Part shown: positions 46,886 through 55,641 of the stretch, piece by piece | Numbering within the stretch: the first letter of the stretch is position 1 | How the letters are laid out: each line of letters begins with the position of its first letter | From: Oscillospiraceae bacterium | GTDB taxonomy: Bacteria > Bacillota > Clostridia > Oscillospirales > Ruminococcaceae | Length of the DNA stretch: 64,000 bases | Direction of reading: 5' to 3' | Assembly (NCBI GenBank): GCA_009777725.1 | Contig: WRLG01000007.1 | Coordinates: forward strand, 43,071-107,070 | Made by a program: the position numbers and the translations under genes | The notes under the pieces: generated by a model | Seen by the model: the letters and a program-made list of their open reading frames with translations, nothing else | The model's database searches: none | Told to the model about the DNA's origin: nothing

Positions 46886-47071
46886 TTGACATTCCCGCCA
46901 AAATATGTTATAATAAAAATACAAAAAATTAACAAGAAAGGTCTTGACTTAAATGCCCAGACATGCTACAATTTTAGCAAGCAAGCGGGTAACTTCGCTC
47001 TTTCGGCGTGTCTTAAAATTTATGTAAATATATGGCAACTGCCCCCTGTTTAGGAGGTAGTTGCTTTTTTT
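46886..47071 (+). ncRNA. RNA-like unit, copy 1: tandem promoters, hairpin and terminator
   Basis: Two consensus promoters lie in tandem (TTGACA 46886-46891 with TATAAT 46909-46914; TTGACT 46944-46949 with TACAAT 46967-46972, both spaced 17). They are followed by an AGCGG/TCGCT hairpin and a terminator with stem GCAACTGCC/GGTAGTTGC and seven T (47034-47071). A GAAAGG site and ATG at 46953 would allow a 24-codon ORF, which does not stay in frame with that of copy 2. I therefore favour a non-coding RNA. Confidence 0.55.
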
Positions 47072-47099
47072 GTGTTAAGGATTTACACGAAGGGGTTCG

Positions 47100-47309
47100 T
47101 TAACCTAAATTATCCCAATCAATGTCATCGTCGTCAATATAATCGCCGTTTTCCGCTTCTTCGAGCGCGGCTCTTTCAAAAGCGGTAAGCTTGGTGTAGT
47201 CGGGGTCCCAAGCCAAAACAAGCCTTTTAATAAATTCAAAAGCAAAGTTCTGCTCATCTTCGGGAAGCATTTCTACCATATTCGCAATTTGCATTGTTTT
47301 CGTTGACAT
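47100..47309 (-). CDS. 69-aa antitoxin-like protein
   Basis: The start is ATG 47309 after a perfect AAGGAGG; the longer track ORF reads through upstream sequence. The protein begins with a helical NMVEMLPEDEQNFAFEFIKRLV segment and ends in a very acidic DYIDDDDIDWDNL tail, the layout of small type II antitoxins, but no toxin gene is beside it. An in-frame upstream stretch from 47399 (KVKYEKKAVKGIIHNE) may be a remnant. It lies between two copies of the RNA-like unit. Confidence 0.7.
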   Translation of the reverse strand: MSTKTMQIANMVEMLPEDEQNFAFEFIKRLVLAWDPDYTKLTAFERAALEEAENGDYIDDDDIDWDNLG

Positions 47310-47439
47310 AACTAATCCTCCTTGTAAATATCGCCGCGAGAGCCGATATTCATTATGAATAATGCCTTTAACAGCTTTCTTTTCATATTTTACTTTCATA
47401 GGTCGCTCCAAAGCTCTGCCCCCTTTCCCTATAACTATA

Positions 47440-47468
47440 ATTATACCCCCTACCCCCCATTTTGTCAA
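47440..47468 (-). promoter_or_regulatory. Promoter of the antitoxin-like gene, G-rich spacer
   Basis: Minus-strand TTGACA (47468-47463), a 17-base spacer consisting mostly of G, TATAAT (47445-47440). The spacer resembles those of the polC-cassette promoters at 15.97 and 16.88 kb. Confidence 0.8.
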
Positions 47469-47507
47469 CATAAAAAACAACAAACAATTAACACTTTCCC
47501 AAAAACC

Positions 47508-47703
47508 TTGACACCCCCGCCCAAAATATGCTATAATAAAAACACAAAAAATTAACAAGAAAGGTCTTGACAAAAATGCCAAAATATGCTACAATTTTAG
47601 CAAGCAAGCAAGCGGGTAACTCCGCTTTTTTGGCGTGGTTTAAATTTTATATAAATAAATGGGCAACTACTTTCTGCTTTAAGCAGAGGGTAGTTGCCTT
47701 TTT
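47508..47703 (+). ncRNA. RNA-like unit, copy 2
   Basis: Aligns over its length with 46886-47071. Promoters are TTGACA 47508-47513/TATAAT 47532-47537 (18 bp) and TTGACA 47567-47572/TACAAT 47590-47595 (17 bp). The AGCGG/CCGCT hairpin and the terminator stem GGCAACTAC/GTAGTTGCC are kept by paired changes relative to copy 1. A 54-codon ORF starts at 47576 (MPKYATILASK) but runs through the terminator. Confidence 0.55.
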
Positions 47704-47706
47704 GTG

Positions 47707-47872
47707 TGCGGGACGGGCAAGCCCGTCCCCTACAGAATAAAATGGTGGCAAATTTTTTCGTAGGGGCGACCGCCCCGGTCGCCCGAATACACCGCCCTCG
47801 GTCGCCCGAATAACGCTGTTATTTATTCTTTTGCCTGCTCTTTCGGGCGAACGAGGCGTTCGCCCCTACAAA
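47707..47872. repeat. Cluster of GTAGGGGCG-type palindromes
   Basis: Contains GGGACGGGCAAGCCCGTCCC with CTAC, then GTAGGGGCGACCGCCCCGGTCGCCC, a second partial unit, and TTCGGGCGAACGAGGCG ending in CGCCCCTAC. One portion is nearly the same as at 63.80 kb. No gene fits here. Confidence 0.75.
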
Positions 47873-47905
47873 GTATTTTAAAAATAAAAAAACGGAGGAT
47901 TTACC

Positions 47906-49216
47906 ATGTTAAAAACCAAGAAAACAACCCGCAAATCCCGCATTATCCCTATCCTAACCGCCCTGGCAATCTTCATCTCAATCTTCACCGCGCTGAATAT
48001 TTCAGCGCAAACCTTTTACTATGAAACATCAGGCAACGGCTGGCATGTTGGTTGCGTTGTATATGAAGATGACGAGGGTGAATTCGTTGCTGCTGTCTAT
48101 ACACTCACAGTTTCTTCAGATGTCGGTGTGGCATTTTCTCAAGAAGCCGGTATGGCAAATTGGCGGGCAGAGCTAAGCGGTTGGACTACACCCAGATACA
48201 TAACAGAGGTTATAATCGAAAACACTGTTACGACAATAGGCGATGCGGCGTTTTTAGACATAGGTGCAGCTACCATAGAAATACCCGATAGTGTTGTGTT
48301 TATAGGAGGCGGCAGAACATTTAACAGCGATTTCTTAACCGCAATAAATGTTGACCCGAACAACAGCCATTATTCAAGCCTTAATGGTGTGTTATTTAGT
48401 AAAGACGGAACAGAGTTGAGAACATACCCGGAAGGAAAGGCAGAAGCAAGCTATACCGTCCCCAATGGTGTTACGAGCATATACAACCAAGCATTTGCAT
48501 CGGCAAAAAATCTAACCTCAATTGTTATTTCGCAAAGCGTGGAGTTTATAGACTTCGCCGCATTTGCAAATTGCGTTAGCTTAAACTCTATAACATTCAC
48601 CTCACGAACCCCGCCGACATTCAACGAGTGGGCATTCTCCGGTGCTCCCCCCGCATTGACAATACACGTCCCACACGGTGCAAAGGCGGCATATGCGGCA
48701 ATTGAGGGGTTGAGCAACTTCACTATACATGAACTTCCCGCCCCTGCTATCCGAGATAATGACGATGATAACAATAACAACCGCGGCGGAAGCTCCGTAA
48801 GAGATACAATCATCAGCGGCGGCGGAATCGGCGGCGCGGCAGGGAGCATAAACAGCAGCGGCAACTCCGAAATCAACGGTCATTTTGAAAATGACACCTA
48901 CATAAAACACGCTGAAACCCCGCTGGTTTACACAGCAGACAAAAATTATGCAGACTTCAGAGAAGTCCGCATAAACGGTCGCCGACTGACAAAGGGTACA
49001 CATTACACCGTCAAAAGCGGCTCGACAATCATTACCCTCCTGCCCGAATATCTGGACGCACTTGAAGCAGGAGAGCATGAATTAAGCGTTCATTTCAGCG
49101 GGCTTGCAGTGGTTAAGGCTTCGTTTATCGTTGAAAACGCCGAACATGACGATGTTTCGACTTTGGCGGGGATTTTGGAGGATTTTGATTCAATAAGCTT
49201 TCCCCCAAAGAACTAA
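47906..49216 (+). CDS. Secreted leucine-rich-repeat (LRR_5/BspA-like) protein
   Basis: Signal peptide ([22 protein letters not shown]), then BspA-like LRR_5 units ([54 protein letters not shown]), a low-complexity Asp/Asn and Gly/Ser linker, and a C-terminal module with [21 protein letters not shown] and [18 protein letters not shown], which looks like an X2-type Ig module. Likely a surface adhesin or binding protein. GGAGG lies before the ATG; the 3' end overlaps the convergent proS by 27 bp. Confidence 0.85.
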   Translation: MLKTKKTTRKSRIIPILTALAIFISIFTALNISAQTFYYETSGNGWHVGCVVYEDDEGEFVAAVYTLTVSSDVGVAFSQEAGMANWRAELSGWTTPRYITEVIIENTVTTIGDAAFLDIGAATIEIPDSVVFIGGGRTFNSDFLTAINVDPNNSHYSSLNGVLFSKDGTELRTYPEGKAEASYTVPNGVTSIYNQAFASAKNLTSIVISQSVEFIDFAAFANCVSLNSITFTSRTPPTFNEWAFSGAPPALTIHVPHGAKAAYAAIEGLSNFTIHELPAPAIRDNDDDNNNNRGGSSVRDTIISGGGIGGAAGSINSSGNSEINGHFENDTYIKHAETPLVYTADKNYADFREVRINGRRLTKGTHYTVKSGSTIITLLPEYLDALEAGEHELSVHFSGLAVVKASFIVENAEHDDVSTLAGILEDFDSISFPPKN

Positions 49217-50629
49217 ATTTTCGGCTTGCTTGCCGCAGCAAACACAGGTTTCGGAAACCTTTTCAAATTCAAGCGGCATACAGCGCGAACCAACGCCTGT
49301 TTGCTCCTTAACCCTATCCTCACATTCCTCCGCGCCGCACCACATAGCTTTAATAAAGCCATCGCCCTTGCTTTCGAGCGCGGCGGTGATTTCGCTTAGC
49401 TCCTTGCAGGTATAGGTTCTGTTCTCGCGGTTTTGGAGAGCGTTTGCGTATAAGCCGCCCCGAACCTCGGCGAGCTTTTCGGTAACGGCGGCTTCAAGCC
49501 CGTCTAAGCTGACCACTGTTTTTTCACGGTTATGACGGGTAACGATTACGCACTGCCCCGCTTCAATATCCTTAGGTCCGATTTCGATACGGACAGGAAC
49601 GCCTTTCATTTCATATTCGGCAAATTTCCACCCGGGCGAATTATCGGAATCATCAAGCTTAACCCTAAACTGCGCCGACAACTGACCCATTACCTCGCGG
49701 CATTTTTCCAAAACCCCATCCTTGTGCATGGCAATCGGGAGGATTACGGCTTGCACGGGGGCAATGTCGGGCGGGAGAACCAAGCCGTTGTCATCGCCGT
49801 GCGTCATAATAACCGCGCCTATAAGCCGCGTTGTAACGCCCCAAGAGGTCTGGTGCGGAAATGCCGTTTTATTATCCTTACCTGTAAACTGAATGTCAAA
49901 CGCCCTCGCAAAGCCATCGCCGAAATAGTGAGAAGTTCCTGCTTGCAGAGCTTTTCCATCGTGCATAAGAGCCTCTATGGCATAGGTCGCTTCCGCGCCT
50001 GCAAACTTGTCAGACTCGGTCTTTTTCCCCTTTATAACGGGCATTGCCAAATATTTCTCGCAAAATTCCGCGTATATGTTAAGCATACGCTCTGTTTCTT
50101 CAATTGCCTCTTCAGCCGTAGCGTGAATGGTGTGCCCCTCCTGCCATAAAAACTCGCGCGAACGCAGAAACGGTCTTGTCGTTTTCTCCCATCTTACGAT
50201 ATTGCACCACTGATTGTAAAGCTTCGGCAGGTCTCTGTAGGAGTGTATGATATTGGCGTAATGCTCGCAGAAAAGCGTCTCAGATGTCGGGCGGACGCAA
50301 AGCCTTTCCTCCAGCTTTTCCGAGCCGCCGTGAGTGACCCATGCAACCTCGGGAGCAAAGCCCTTAACATGGTCTTTTTCCTTTTGCAAAAGCGATTCGG
50401 GAATAAACATCGGCATACAGACATTTTCGTGCCCCGTTGCCTTAAACATGCCGTCCAGTACGCGCTGGATATTTTCCCATATAGCGTAGCCGTAAGGGCG
50501 TAAAACCATACACCCCTTAACGGAGGTATACTCAACAAGCTCCGCTTTTTTTACAATATCGGTATACCATTTAGCGAAATCCTCATCCATAGAGGTAATC
50601 GCGGCAACCATTTTCTTATTATCGGGCAT
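49190..50629 (-). CDS. proS: Prolyl-tRNA synthetase, archaeal/eukaryotic-type
   Basis: Charges tRNA-Pro. The start at ATG 50629 has AAAGGA nine bases upstream, while the track start abuts the site. Class II motif 2 appears as [20 protein letters not shown] and motif 3 as a [10 protein letters not shown] region, with the TSE in [14 protein letters not shown]. It lacks the bacterial-type editing insert and carries the short C-terminal Cys-containing domain ([15 protein letters not shown]) of ProS type 3. No T-box leader was recognised in the 220-bp upstream region. Confidence 0.95.
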   Translation of the reverse strand: MPDNKKMVAAITSMDEDFAKWYTDIVKKAELVEYTSVKGCMVLRPYGYAIWENIQRVLDGMFKATGHENVCMPMFIPESLLQKEKDHVKGFAPEVAWVTHGGSEKLEERLCVRPTSETLFCEHYANIIHSYRDLPKLYNQWCNIVRWEKTTRPFLRSREFLWQEGHTIHATAEEAIEETERMLNIYAEFCEKYLAMPVIKGKKTESDKFAGAEATYAIEALMHDGKALQAGTSHYFGDGFARAFDIQFTGKDNKTAFPHQTSWGVTTRLIGAVIMTHGDDNGLVLPPDIAPVQAVILPIAMHKDGVLEKCREVMGQLSAQFRVKLDDSDNSPGWKFAEYEMKGVPVRIEIGPKDIEAGQCVIVTRHNREKTVVSLDGLEAAVTEKLAEVRGGLYANALQNRENRTYTCKELSEITAALESKGDGFIKAMWCGAEECEDRVKEQTGVGSRCMPLEFEKVSETCVCCGKQAENLVLWGKAY

Positions 50630-50783
50630 TTTTATCATTCCTTTTTTTATTTTATAAACACAACTGTCCCAACGTCCCCTAATCCTTGACCCCTAAACCC
50701 TATTTTTATTATATATTATTTTCACAGATTTGTCAAATAATTATCTTTAATTTGTAAAGCTTTACAATAAATTGTCTATTCTA

Positions 50784-50812
50784 TTTACATGAATTGTATT
50801 ATCGTGTATAAT
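50784..50812 (+). promoter_or_regulatory. Promoter of the secreted 279-aa protein
   Basis: TTTACA (50784-50789), 17-base spacer, TATAAT (50807-50812). Confidence 0.8.
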
Positions 50813-50862
50813 TATATAAGAGCTTGTGCTCTGAAATATTTTTAATTGGAGGCTTATCATTT

Positions 50863-51699
50863 ATGAAAAAAGGTTTTAAAGCACTAATCAGCGCGTTTTT
50901 GGCTGCGGCTATGGCATGTTCAATGTCGGGCGTTACGCTTTTTGCGAACAACGACACTGCACCCACCACCCAAACCGCAAATACGGAGCAATCATCGCCC
51001 TCGGAAATCTTCGGCAGAAGAAAAAGCTTTTCCGCCGTCAGAGGGTATGACTTTTCGCAGCACACCAACTCATCCAGACAGATGCTGTTTTCCGAAAGCA
51101 GAACCTACAGGCAAGCAACACGGTTAATGAACGCAAAGACATTCTATATCGGAATGCAGATGAGGATTGACAATGATTTTATGGGACATTCGCTTTCCGC
51201 AGAGGTCTTTATAGCGAACAGCGATGACAGAATCTCCATGATTATGAATTTAGATTTAGGCGACAATGCTCCAACCTCGCTCAGGGCTTATGTTGACAAC
51301 AAGCAATCCATACTGTATGACAGTGAAACAAAGAACGGCTATCGCGTAAAAGCCGATAACGAGCTTAAGATAGAAGAGATGAAAAGCGAGCTTTTAAGCG
51401 TTTTCTCAACGGGAACTTCCGGGATTAATGCTATGAGCAACCGAACCATACATGTTTTTCAGCTTACAATCGGCGGCGAAAGGTATATATATGAATATAT
51501 GCCGAGCGATAAAACAGGGTATCTGATTGACAAATACGGGGAGTTGTGCGGCGTTTACGTTGATGACATGTTTATAGCTTTCCATGCTTTCACTCCGAAA
51601 GTCCCCTCCAATGCTTTCGCCCGCCCAAGCGGATACACAATCGTAGACGTTGACGAGCTTGACGGTAAATTTGACATAGACATAAAGAATTGGTTTTAA
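50863..51699 (+). CDS. Secreted protein of unknown function
   Basis: ATG 50863, ten bases after GGAGG, gives a signal peptide (KKGFKALISAFLAAAMACSMSGVTLFA); the track ATG at 50824 is upstream of that site. The mature ~250 residues include FYIGMQMRIDNDFMG, ISMIMNLDLGDNAPTSLRAYV and GERYIYEYMPSDKTGYLIDK, which look like an alternating beta-sheet domain but match no family that I know. Free-standing gene with its own promoter and terminator. Its signal peptide resembles that of the Big2 protein. Confidence 0.65.
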   Translation: MKKGFKALISAFLAAAMACSMSGVTLFANNDTAPTTQTANTEQSSPSEIFGRRKSFSAVRGYDFSQHTNSSRQMLFSESRTYRQATRLMNAKTFYIGMQMRIDNDFMGHSLSAEVFIANSDDRISMIMNLDLGDNAPTSLRAYVDNKQSILYDSETKNGYRVKADNELKIEEMKSELLSVFSTGTSGINAMSNRTIHVFQLTIGGERYIYEYMPSDKTGYLIDKYGELCGVYVDDMFIAFHAFTPKVPSNAFARPSGYTIVDVDELDGKFDIDIKNWF

Positions 51700-51711
51700 T
51701 TTCAATTGACA

Positions 51712-51747
51712 AATGGGGACGGTAAGTGAGCCGTCCCCATTATTTTT
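51712..51747 (+). terminator. Intrinsic terminator
   Basis: AATGGGGACGG (51712-51722) and CCGTCCCCATT (51731-51741) form a perfect 11-bp stem followed by ATTTTTG. Confidence 0.9.
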
Positions 51748-51749
51748 GT

Positions 51750-52502
51750 TTATGATTGATATTCAACAATCGCAATCTTTTCAATCAGAACCTGCTTTAA
51801 GGGCTTGTCACTCGCATCGGTTTCAACCTTAGCCATTTCGCGGACAACCTCCATGCCTTCAAAAACCTGACCGAAAACCGTATATTCGCCGTCTAAGAAA
51901 GGAGTGCCGCCGACTTCCAGATATTTTGCTTTAACATTACTCGCCGGCATTCCTGCTAAATGAACATCGGCAAGGGTCGGGTTTGTGTTGACTATATAAA
52001 ATTGACTGCCTATTTCGTTGGCGTGCTGTGGTCTTGCGTAAGCGACAGCTCCGCTGAAATGATAGAGGTTCGGTGAAACATCTCCGTCGATTTTGCCGCC
52101 GCCAAGGCTTTCACCGCCTGTTCCGTTTCCTTTGGGGTCGCCGCCTTGGTTCATAAATTCCTCTATGATTCTATGGAAAATAAGCTCATCATAATAGCCC
52201 GATTCGGCAAGCCCTACAAAATTTTCAACCTCTTTAGGGAGAGCTTCGGGAAACAGCTTGATTTTTATATCCCCAAAGTCCTTTACCGTGATTACCGCTA
52301 TTTTTTCGCCCGCTTGCGGAGGGTTAAAATTCAATATCTCCCTAGTCGCGGCAGGCTCGCCGTTTGCGGGGGTTGCGTTCGCGTTCGGCTGTTCAAGCTC
52401 AATAAGCTGTGAAGCCATAGGCTCACCCTTGCACCCCGAGAAAACCGCCATGCCGAGTGCCGCCAAAAGAACCGCGCTTAAATTTTTCCTTTTAAACATC
52501 AT
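51750..52502 (-). CDS. Cyclophilin-type peptidyl-prolyl isomerase lipoprotein
   Basis: Signal peptide with lipobox VFSGC (Cys24), then a ~45-residue linker and a cyclophilin domain: ELIFHRIIEEFMNQGGDPKGNGTGGES holds the active-site FHR and MxQGGD, followed by GSQFYIV and the final FGQVFEGMEVVREM. It would assist folding of exported proteins on the outer membrane face. The KGEPMASQLIELEQPN linker is disordered. AAAGGA precedes the ATG. Confidence 0.92.
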   Translation of the reverse strand: MMFKRKNLSAVLLAALGMAVFSGCKGEPMASQLIELEQPNANATPANGEPAATREILNFNPPQAGEKIAVITVKDFGDIKIKLFPEALPKEVENFVGLAESGYYDELIFHRIIEEFMNQGGDPKGNGTGGESLGGGKIDGDVSPNLYHFSGAVAYARPQHANEIGSQFYIVNTNPTLADVHLAGMPASNVKAKYLEVGGTPFLDGEYTVFGQVFEGMEVVREMAKVETDASDKPLKQVLIEKIAIVEYQS

Positions 52503-52528
52503 TTTTAATTCCTTTCTCTTTGAGCATA

Positions 52529-53485
52529 TTATTTAGTATTTGAAAGCTTCCATCTGAAGGTTGAAATCCGCTGTGCCTTGGTATTGTCAAAAGAAATATT
52601 GCTGGCAATCACGCTTAGGTCGTTATAGCGATAGTCTGTTTTCGCGATTTTATTGCCGAAAGAAATCGCCGCCTTGATAACGTCCGCGCCGAGGTTTTTT
52701 TGGATAACCGCGCCTACCTTTTTATTGTCCCTCAAAAAGTCAACAACATCCTTCGCACTCGTAGGCTTGGTATCGCAGATATTATACACGCCTTGATAGG
52801 TAATCCCCTGCTCAACGCTGAGAATACCCATAAGAAAATCAACGGCGTTATATACACAGCAGAAAGAAAATCCATAGTCGCCGTAGCCGTAAATATAGCT
52901 GCAGCCATCCTTAGGGTCGTAAATTTTGGACATAAGGTTTTCGCAGAAATTTTTATTATAAATCGGGCACAGCCTTGCGATAATCCCCTTGCTGTTTGAT
53001 TTGCCTATAGCCTTAGAAAAAGTCTTTTCGCTGTCATACTTCATTTTGGCGTAGTCGGTAAAGGGTTTCGCTTCAACGGTTTCTCTGACAGGCTCGCGGC
53101 TTTTAACGGTCGCGTAGACCTGATGGGTGCTTAATATTGCTATATCCTTAATATTAGCGTCAACAGCCGCTTTATACAGGTATTTATCAACCATAGAGGA
53201 AATTTTTTCCTGCAAAGGGGTAATTACATTTGAGAAATCGTTATCAACGGTACAAGCCAGATGGGCAAGAAAATCTATTTTATTGCCGCTCAAAATAGGT
53301 ATAATTTTATCCTTATCCTCGATATTCGCTTGAATAAACTCATAGCCGGGCTTACCCAAAAAGCTGTTAGGTCTGTTGTCTGTACCTATAACAGTATATC
53401 CTTTAGCGAGTAAAACCTCGGTAAACTCCGTCCCGATAAGACCCGATGCGCCCGTAACCATTACTGTTTTCAAATATCCCGCCAT
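52529..53485 (-). CDS. NAD-dependent epimerase/dehydratase family protein
   Basis: Extended short-chain dehydrogenase: nucleotide-binding GASGLIGTEFTEVL near residue 11, catalytic YxxxK as DYAKMKYDSEK, and a FLAHLAC segment. 318 residues fits sugar-nucleotide epimerases and dehydratases, but the substrate is unknown and no other sugar-nucleotide genes are nearby. It has its own promoter (TTGCAA, 17 bp, TATAAT on the minus strand). Confidence 0.85.
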   Translation of the reverse strand: MAGYLKTVMVTGASGLIGTEFTEVLLAKGYTVIGTDNRPNSFLGKPGYEFIQANIEDKDKIIPILSGNKIDFLAHLACTVDNDFSNVITPLQEKISSMVDKYLYKAAVDANIKDIAILSTHQVYATVKSREPVRETVEAKPFTDYAKMKYDSEKTFSKAIGKSNSKGIIARLCPIYNKNFCENLMSKIYDPKDGCSYIYGYGDYGFSFCCVYNAVDFLMGILSVEQGITYQGVYNICDTKPTSAKDVVDFLRDNKKVGAVIQKNLGADVIKAAISFGNKIAKTDYRYNDLSVIASNISFDNTKAQRISTFRWKLSNTK

Positions 53486-53517
53486 CCTTTCACGCGCGCT
53501 TTTTGATACGCTTCATA

Positions 53518-53546
53518 ATTATATCACAAAAGAAAAATAATTGCAA
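53518..53546 (-). promoter_or_regulatory. Promoter of the epimerase gene
   Basis: Minus-strand TTGCAA (53546-53541), 17-base spacer, TATAAT (53523-53518). Confidence 0.78.
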
Positions 53547-53580
53547 TAGCGTTTTTGACAAATTACGCAGTTCTTTGCCT

Positions 53581-54129
53581 CTAAACTTTATCTAAAATAA
53601 CGATTAGGTCATCAAAATCGTAATTTTCCGCGGCTTTTCTTAAAGCCCCAAGGTCGGGAACATGAACTCCGACCCAATCGTAAGCGTAAAGCTCATCTAT
53701 AATCCTTTCACAATCGGAGGGGTTAAATTCCGAGGCGGCTTTTTTCAACCCTTCGGAAAGCACCGCATATTCGTCCTTTCCCCCGGGCTTGCTCCCCGCA
53801 GACCTTGCGCCGTCATTCGGGGGCGGAATTTTCAAATTGATAAGGGCGCACATCTCGCGCATACGAGATGCGAAAAAAGCGTACCTTTCAAGAGCGGGCA
53901 AATTTTGCTCCGCTTCAGCCGCCGCCTCCGCCAACCCGTAAATCCCCAGATTTCCTGCGATTCCTTTTATTGTGTGGGCATATTTTTTTAAGCTCTCGGC
54001 ATCAGCCTCCGGCGCGGGCGGCGGGTACTCGGAAGCGAATCGGAGCAGAGATTTTACATACAGCTTTTCATTCCCCGCGAATCGGGCTAAGCCCTCGGGG
54101 GTATTAATCCCTTCTATGCTTATATTCAT
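53581..54129 (-). CDS. Stand-alone HPt (histidine phosphotransfer) protein
   Basis: The phosphorylatable histidine is in KKYAHTIKGIAGNLG near residue 52, in the middle of a helical bundle of about 100 residues. A ~40-residue Pro/Gly-rich linker (PPPNDGARSAGSKPGG) leads to a second helical part without a motif. It would shuttle phosphate between a hybrid kinase and a response regulator. No kinase is next to it, though the window also encodes a hybrid kinase with its own HPt (21.1 kb) and an orphan REC protein (58.3 kb). Confidence 0.82.
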   Translation of the reverse strand: MNISIEGINTPEGLARFAGNEKLYVKSLLRFASEYPPPAPEADAESLKKYAHTIKGIAGNLGIYGLAEAAAEAEQNLPALERYAFFASRMREMCALINLKIPPPNDGARSAGSKPGGKDEYAVLSEGLKKAASEFNPSDCERIIDELYAYDWVGVHVPDLGALRKAAENYDFDDLIVILDKV

Positions 54130-54241
54130 ACCTGCACTCCTTATTAAAGCATTAAAACAATTTTTACGACCTTAATTATTATACATCATATTAAACAATA
54201 TGTCAATACTTGACTTTTAATATAATTTTAATAAAAAAACA

Positions 54242-54287
54242 TTGACCCAAAGTGATATATGTGATATAATAATAACATATATCACTT
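54242..54287 (+). promoter_or_regulatory. mazEF promoter with palindromic operator
   Basis: TTGACC (54242-54247), 17-base spacer, TATAAT (54265-54270). The 12-bp arms AAGTGATATATG (54250-54261) and CATATATCACTT (54276-54287) bracket the -10 box, so binding would block polymerase. Autorepression by MazE/MazF is the usual scheme. Confidence 0.78.
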
Positions 54288-54313
54288 GAATAATTTGAAA
54301 GGGGTGGTTGGCT

Positions 54314-54571
54314 ATGGAAACAATATTACAGCTCGCTTCGTGGGGCGGCTCAACGGCTTTGAGAATCCCTAAAAATTTCTTACAGCAGTTAAATATGACT
54401 GACAAATCAACTGTAAAAATCAAGATTAACCGCAACAATGAATTAGTTGTTATGCCATATGTAAAGCGAATGACAATACAGGAACGCTTTGAGATGTATC
54501 CTGCAAATTATTTCCAAGAAGAAGAGCTCGATTGGGGCGAAGACATAGGGGAGGAAATAATATGCGATTAA
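54314..54571 (+). CDS. mazE: MazE-like antitoxin (AbrB fold)
   Basis: ATG 54314 is nine bases after GAAAGGGG. The first ~50 residues (LASWGGSTALRIPKNFLQQLNM, then VKIKINRNNELVVMP) form the swapped-hairpin DNA-binding domain of MazE antitoxins; the acidic tail (EEEELDWGEDIGEEI) would occupy the toxin's active groove. It overlaps mazF by ten bases. The operator described just upstream is its probable binding site. Confidence 0.9.
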   Translation: METILQLASWGGSTALRIPKNFLQQLNMTDKSTVKIKINRNNELVVMPYVKRMTIQERFEMYPANYFQEEELDWGEDIGEEIICD

Positions 54572-54897
54572 ATCAAGGTGATATAATTCAAGTTAATTTT
54601 AACCCGACAATAGGCAGTGAACAGCAAGGAAAACGCCCCGCAGTGGTAATTTCTAATAATTTTGTGATTAAAAACACCGCTATCCTTTTTGTTGCTCCTG
54701 TCACATCAAAGCAAGGAAATTCCGCATTGAATGTGGCTCTTGACGAAAGAACTAAAACCATAGGGGCTGTTTTATGCGCTCATACACGAGCATTAGACCT
54801 TTCAAAACGCCCCTATGATTTCATTGAAAAGTTGCCGCCGGAAAAGCTGAAAGAGGTTTTGGATGTAATTATCAGCCTTGTAGAGCCGTCCGAATAA
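54562..54897 (+). CDS. mazF: MazF/PemK-type mRNA interferase toxin
   Basis: The start is ATG 54562, after GGGGAGG, ten bases inside mazE. The 111-residue protein shows the MazF signatures GDIIQVNFNPTIGSEQQGKRPAVVIS, VAPVTSK and a conserved VLCAHTRALD. It cleaves mRNA at specific short sites, opposed by MazE. It precedes pyrE by 30 bp without a clear terminator between, so read-through into pyrE is possible. Confidence 0.93.
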   Translation: MRLNQGDIIQVNFNPTIGSEQQGKRPAVVISNNFVIKNTAILFVAPVTSKQGNSALNVALDERTKTIGAVLCAHTRALDLSKRPYDFIEKLPPEKLKEVLDVIISLVEPSE

Positions 54898-54927
54898 TAC
54901 ATAAATATAATAGGGAGGATAAATTTT

Positions 54928-55596
54928 ATGAACAAACGTATGGAATTTATAGACTTTATGATTAAGAGCGGCGCGCTTCTTTTCGGGGAGTTTAAGCTGA
55001 AAAGCGGGCGGACAGCACCCTATTTCGTCAACACGGGTAATTACAGCTCCGGCGGTAAAACCTCGAAGCTGGGCGAATTTTACGCCGATTGCTTAATCAG
55101 CAACCATATTCAATTTGAAACCCTTTTCGGACCTGCGTATAAGGGGATACCCCTATGCGTTTCGTGTGCCGCCGCATTGTACGGCAAGCATCATATTGAT
55201 GTCGGCTATTGCTTTGACCGAAAAGAAATAAAAGACCACGGCGAGGGCGGCGTCATTGTAGGCAAGAAGCTGAGCGATGGCGAAAAGGTAGTGATTATAG
55301 AGGATGTAATCACAGCCGGCACGGCAATCCGCCAAGTCCTGCCCGTACTTAAAGCCGCAGCCGATGTAAATATAACAGGCATGGTCATATCCGTTGACCG
55401 CATGGAGGTCGGCACGGAAAATGTTACGGCAGTCAAGCAGGTTAAAGAAGAATTCGGAATCGATGTTTATTCTATAGTAAACGCCAAGGATATTATAGAG
55501 TACCTCGAAAATATTCCCGAAGGCTTTGCCGCCGTTGAAAATGCCGCCGAATATGCTTTGAAAATGCGGGAGTATTTGGTTCGGTATGGAGGTTAG
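54928..55596 (+). CDS. pyrE: Orotate phosphoribosyltransferase
   Basis: Forms OMP from orotate and PRPP in pyrimidine synthesis. 222 residues with the PRPP-binding loop VVIIEDVITAGTAIRQ, FGPAYKGIPL, and the flexible loop FDRKEIKDHGEGG. GGGAGG precedes the ATG. It is separated from the other pyr genes, none of which is in this window, and sits directly behind mazEF, an unusual position for a biosynthetic gene. Confidence 0.96.
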   Translation: MNKRMEFIDFMIKSGALLFGEFKLKSGRTAPYFVNTGNYSSGGKTSKLGEFYADCLISNHIQFETLFGPAYKGIPLCVSCAAALYGKHHIDVGYCFDRKEIKDHGEGGVIVGKKLSDGEKVVIIEDVITAGTAIRQVLPVLKAAADVNITGMVISVDRMEVGTENVTAVKQVKEEFGIDVYSIVNAKDIIEYLENIPEGFAAVENAAEYALKMREYLVRYGG

Positions 55597-55641
55597 AATC
55601 GTTAACGGTTAACATTGAACAGAATTGGGGACTTAACTCCC

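Noticed and set aside
46850-47053. 67-aa plus-strand ORF over RNA-like unit copy 1
   Set aside because: It spans the tandem promoters and terminator stem and is out of step with the frame in copy 2.
50630-50860. T-box riboswitch before proS
   Set aside because: No T-box motif, specifier stem or terminator was recognisable in the upstream region.
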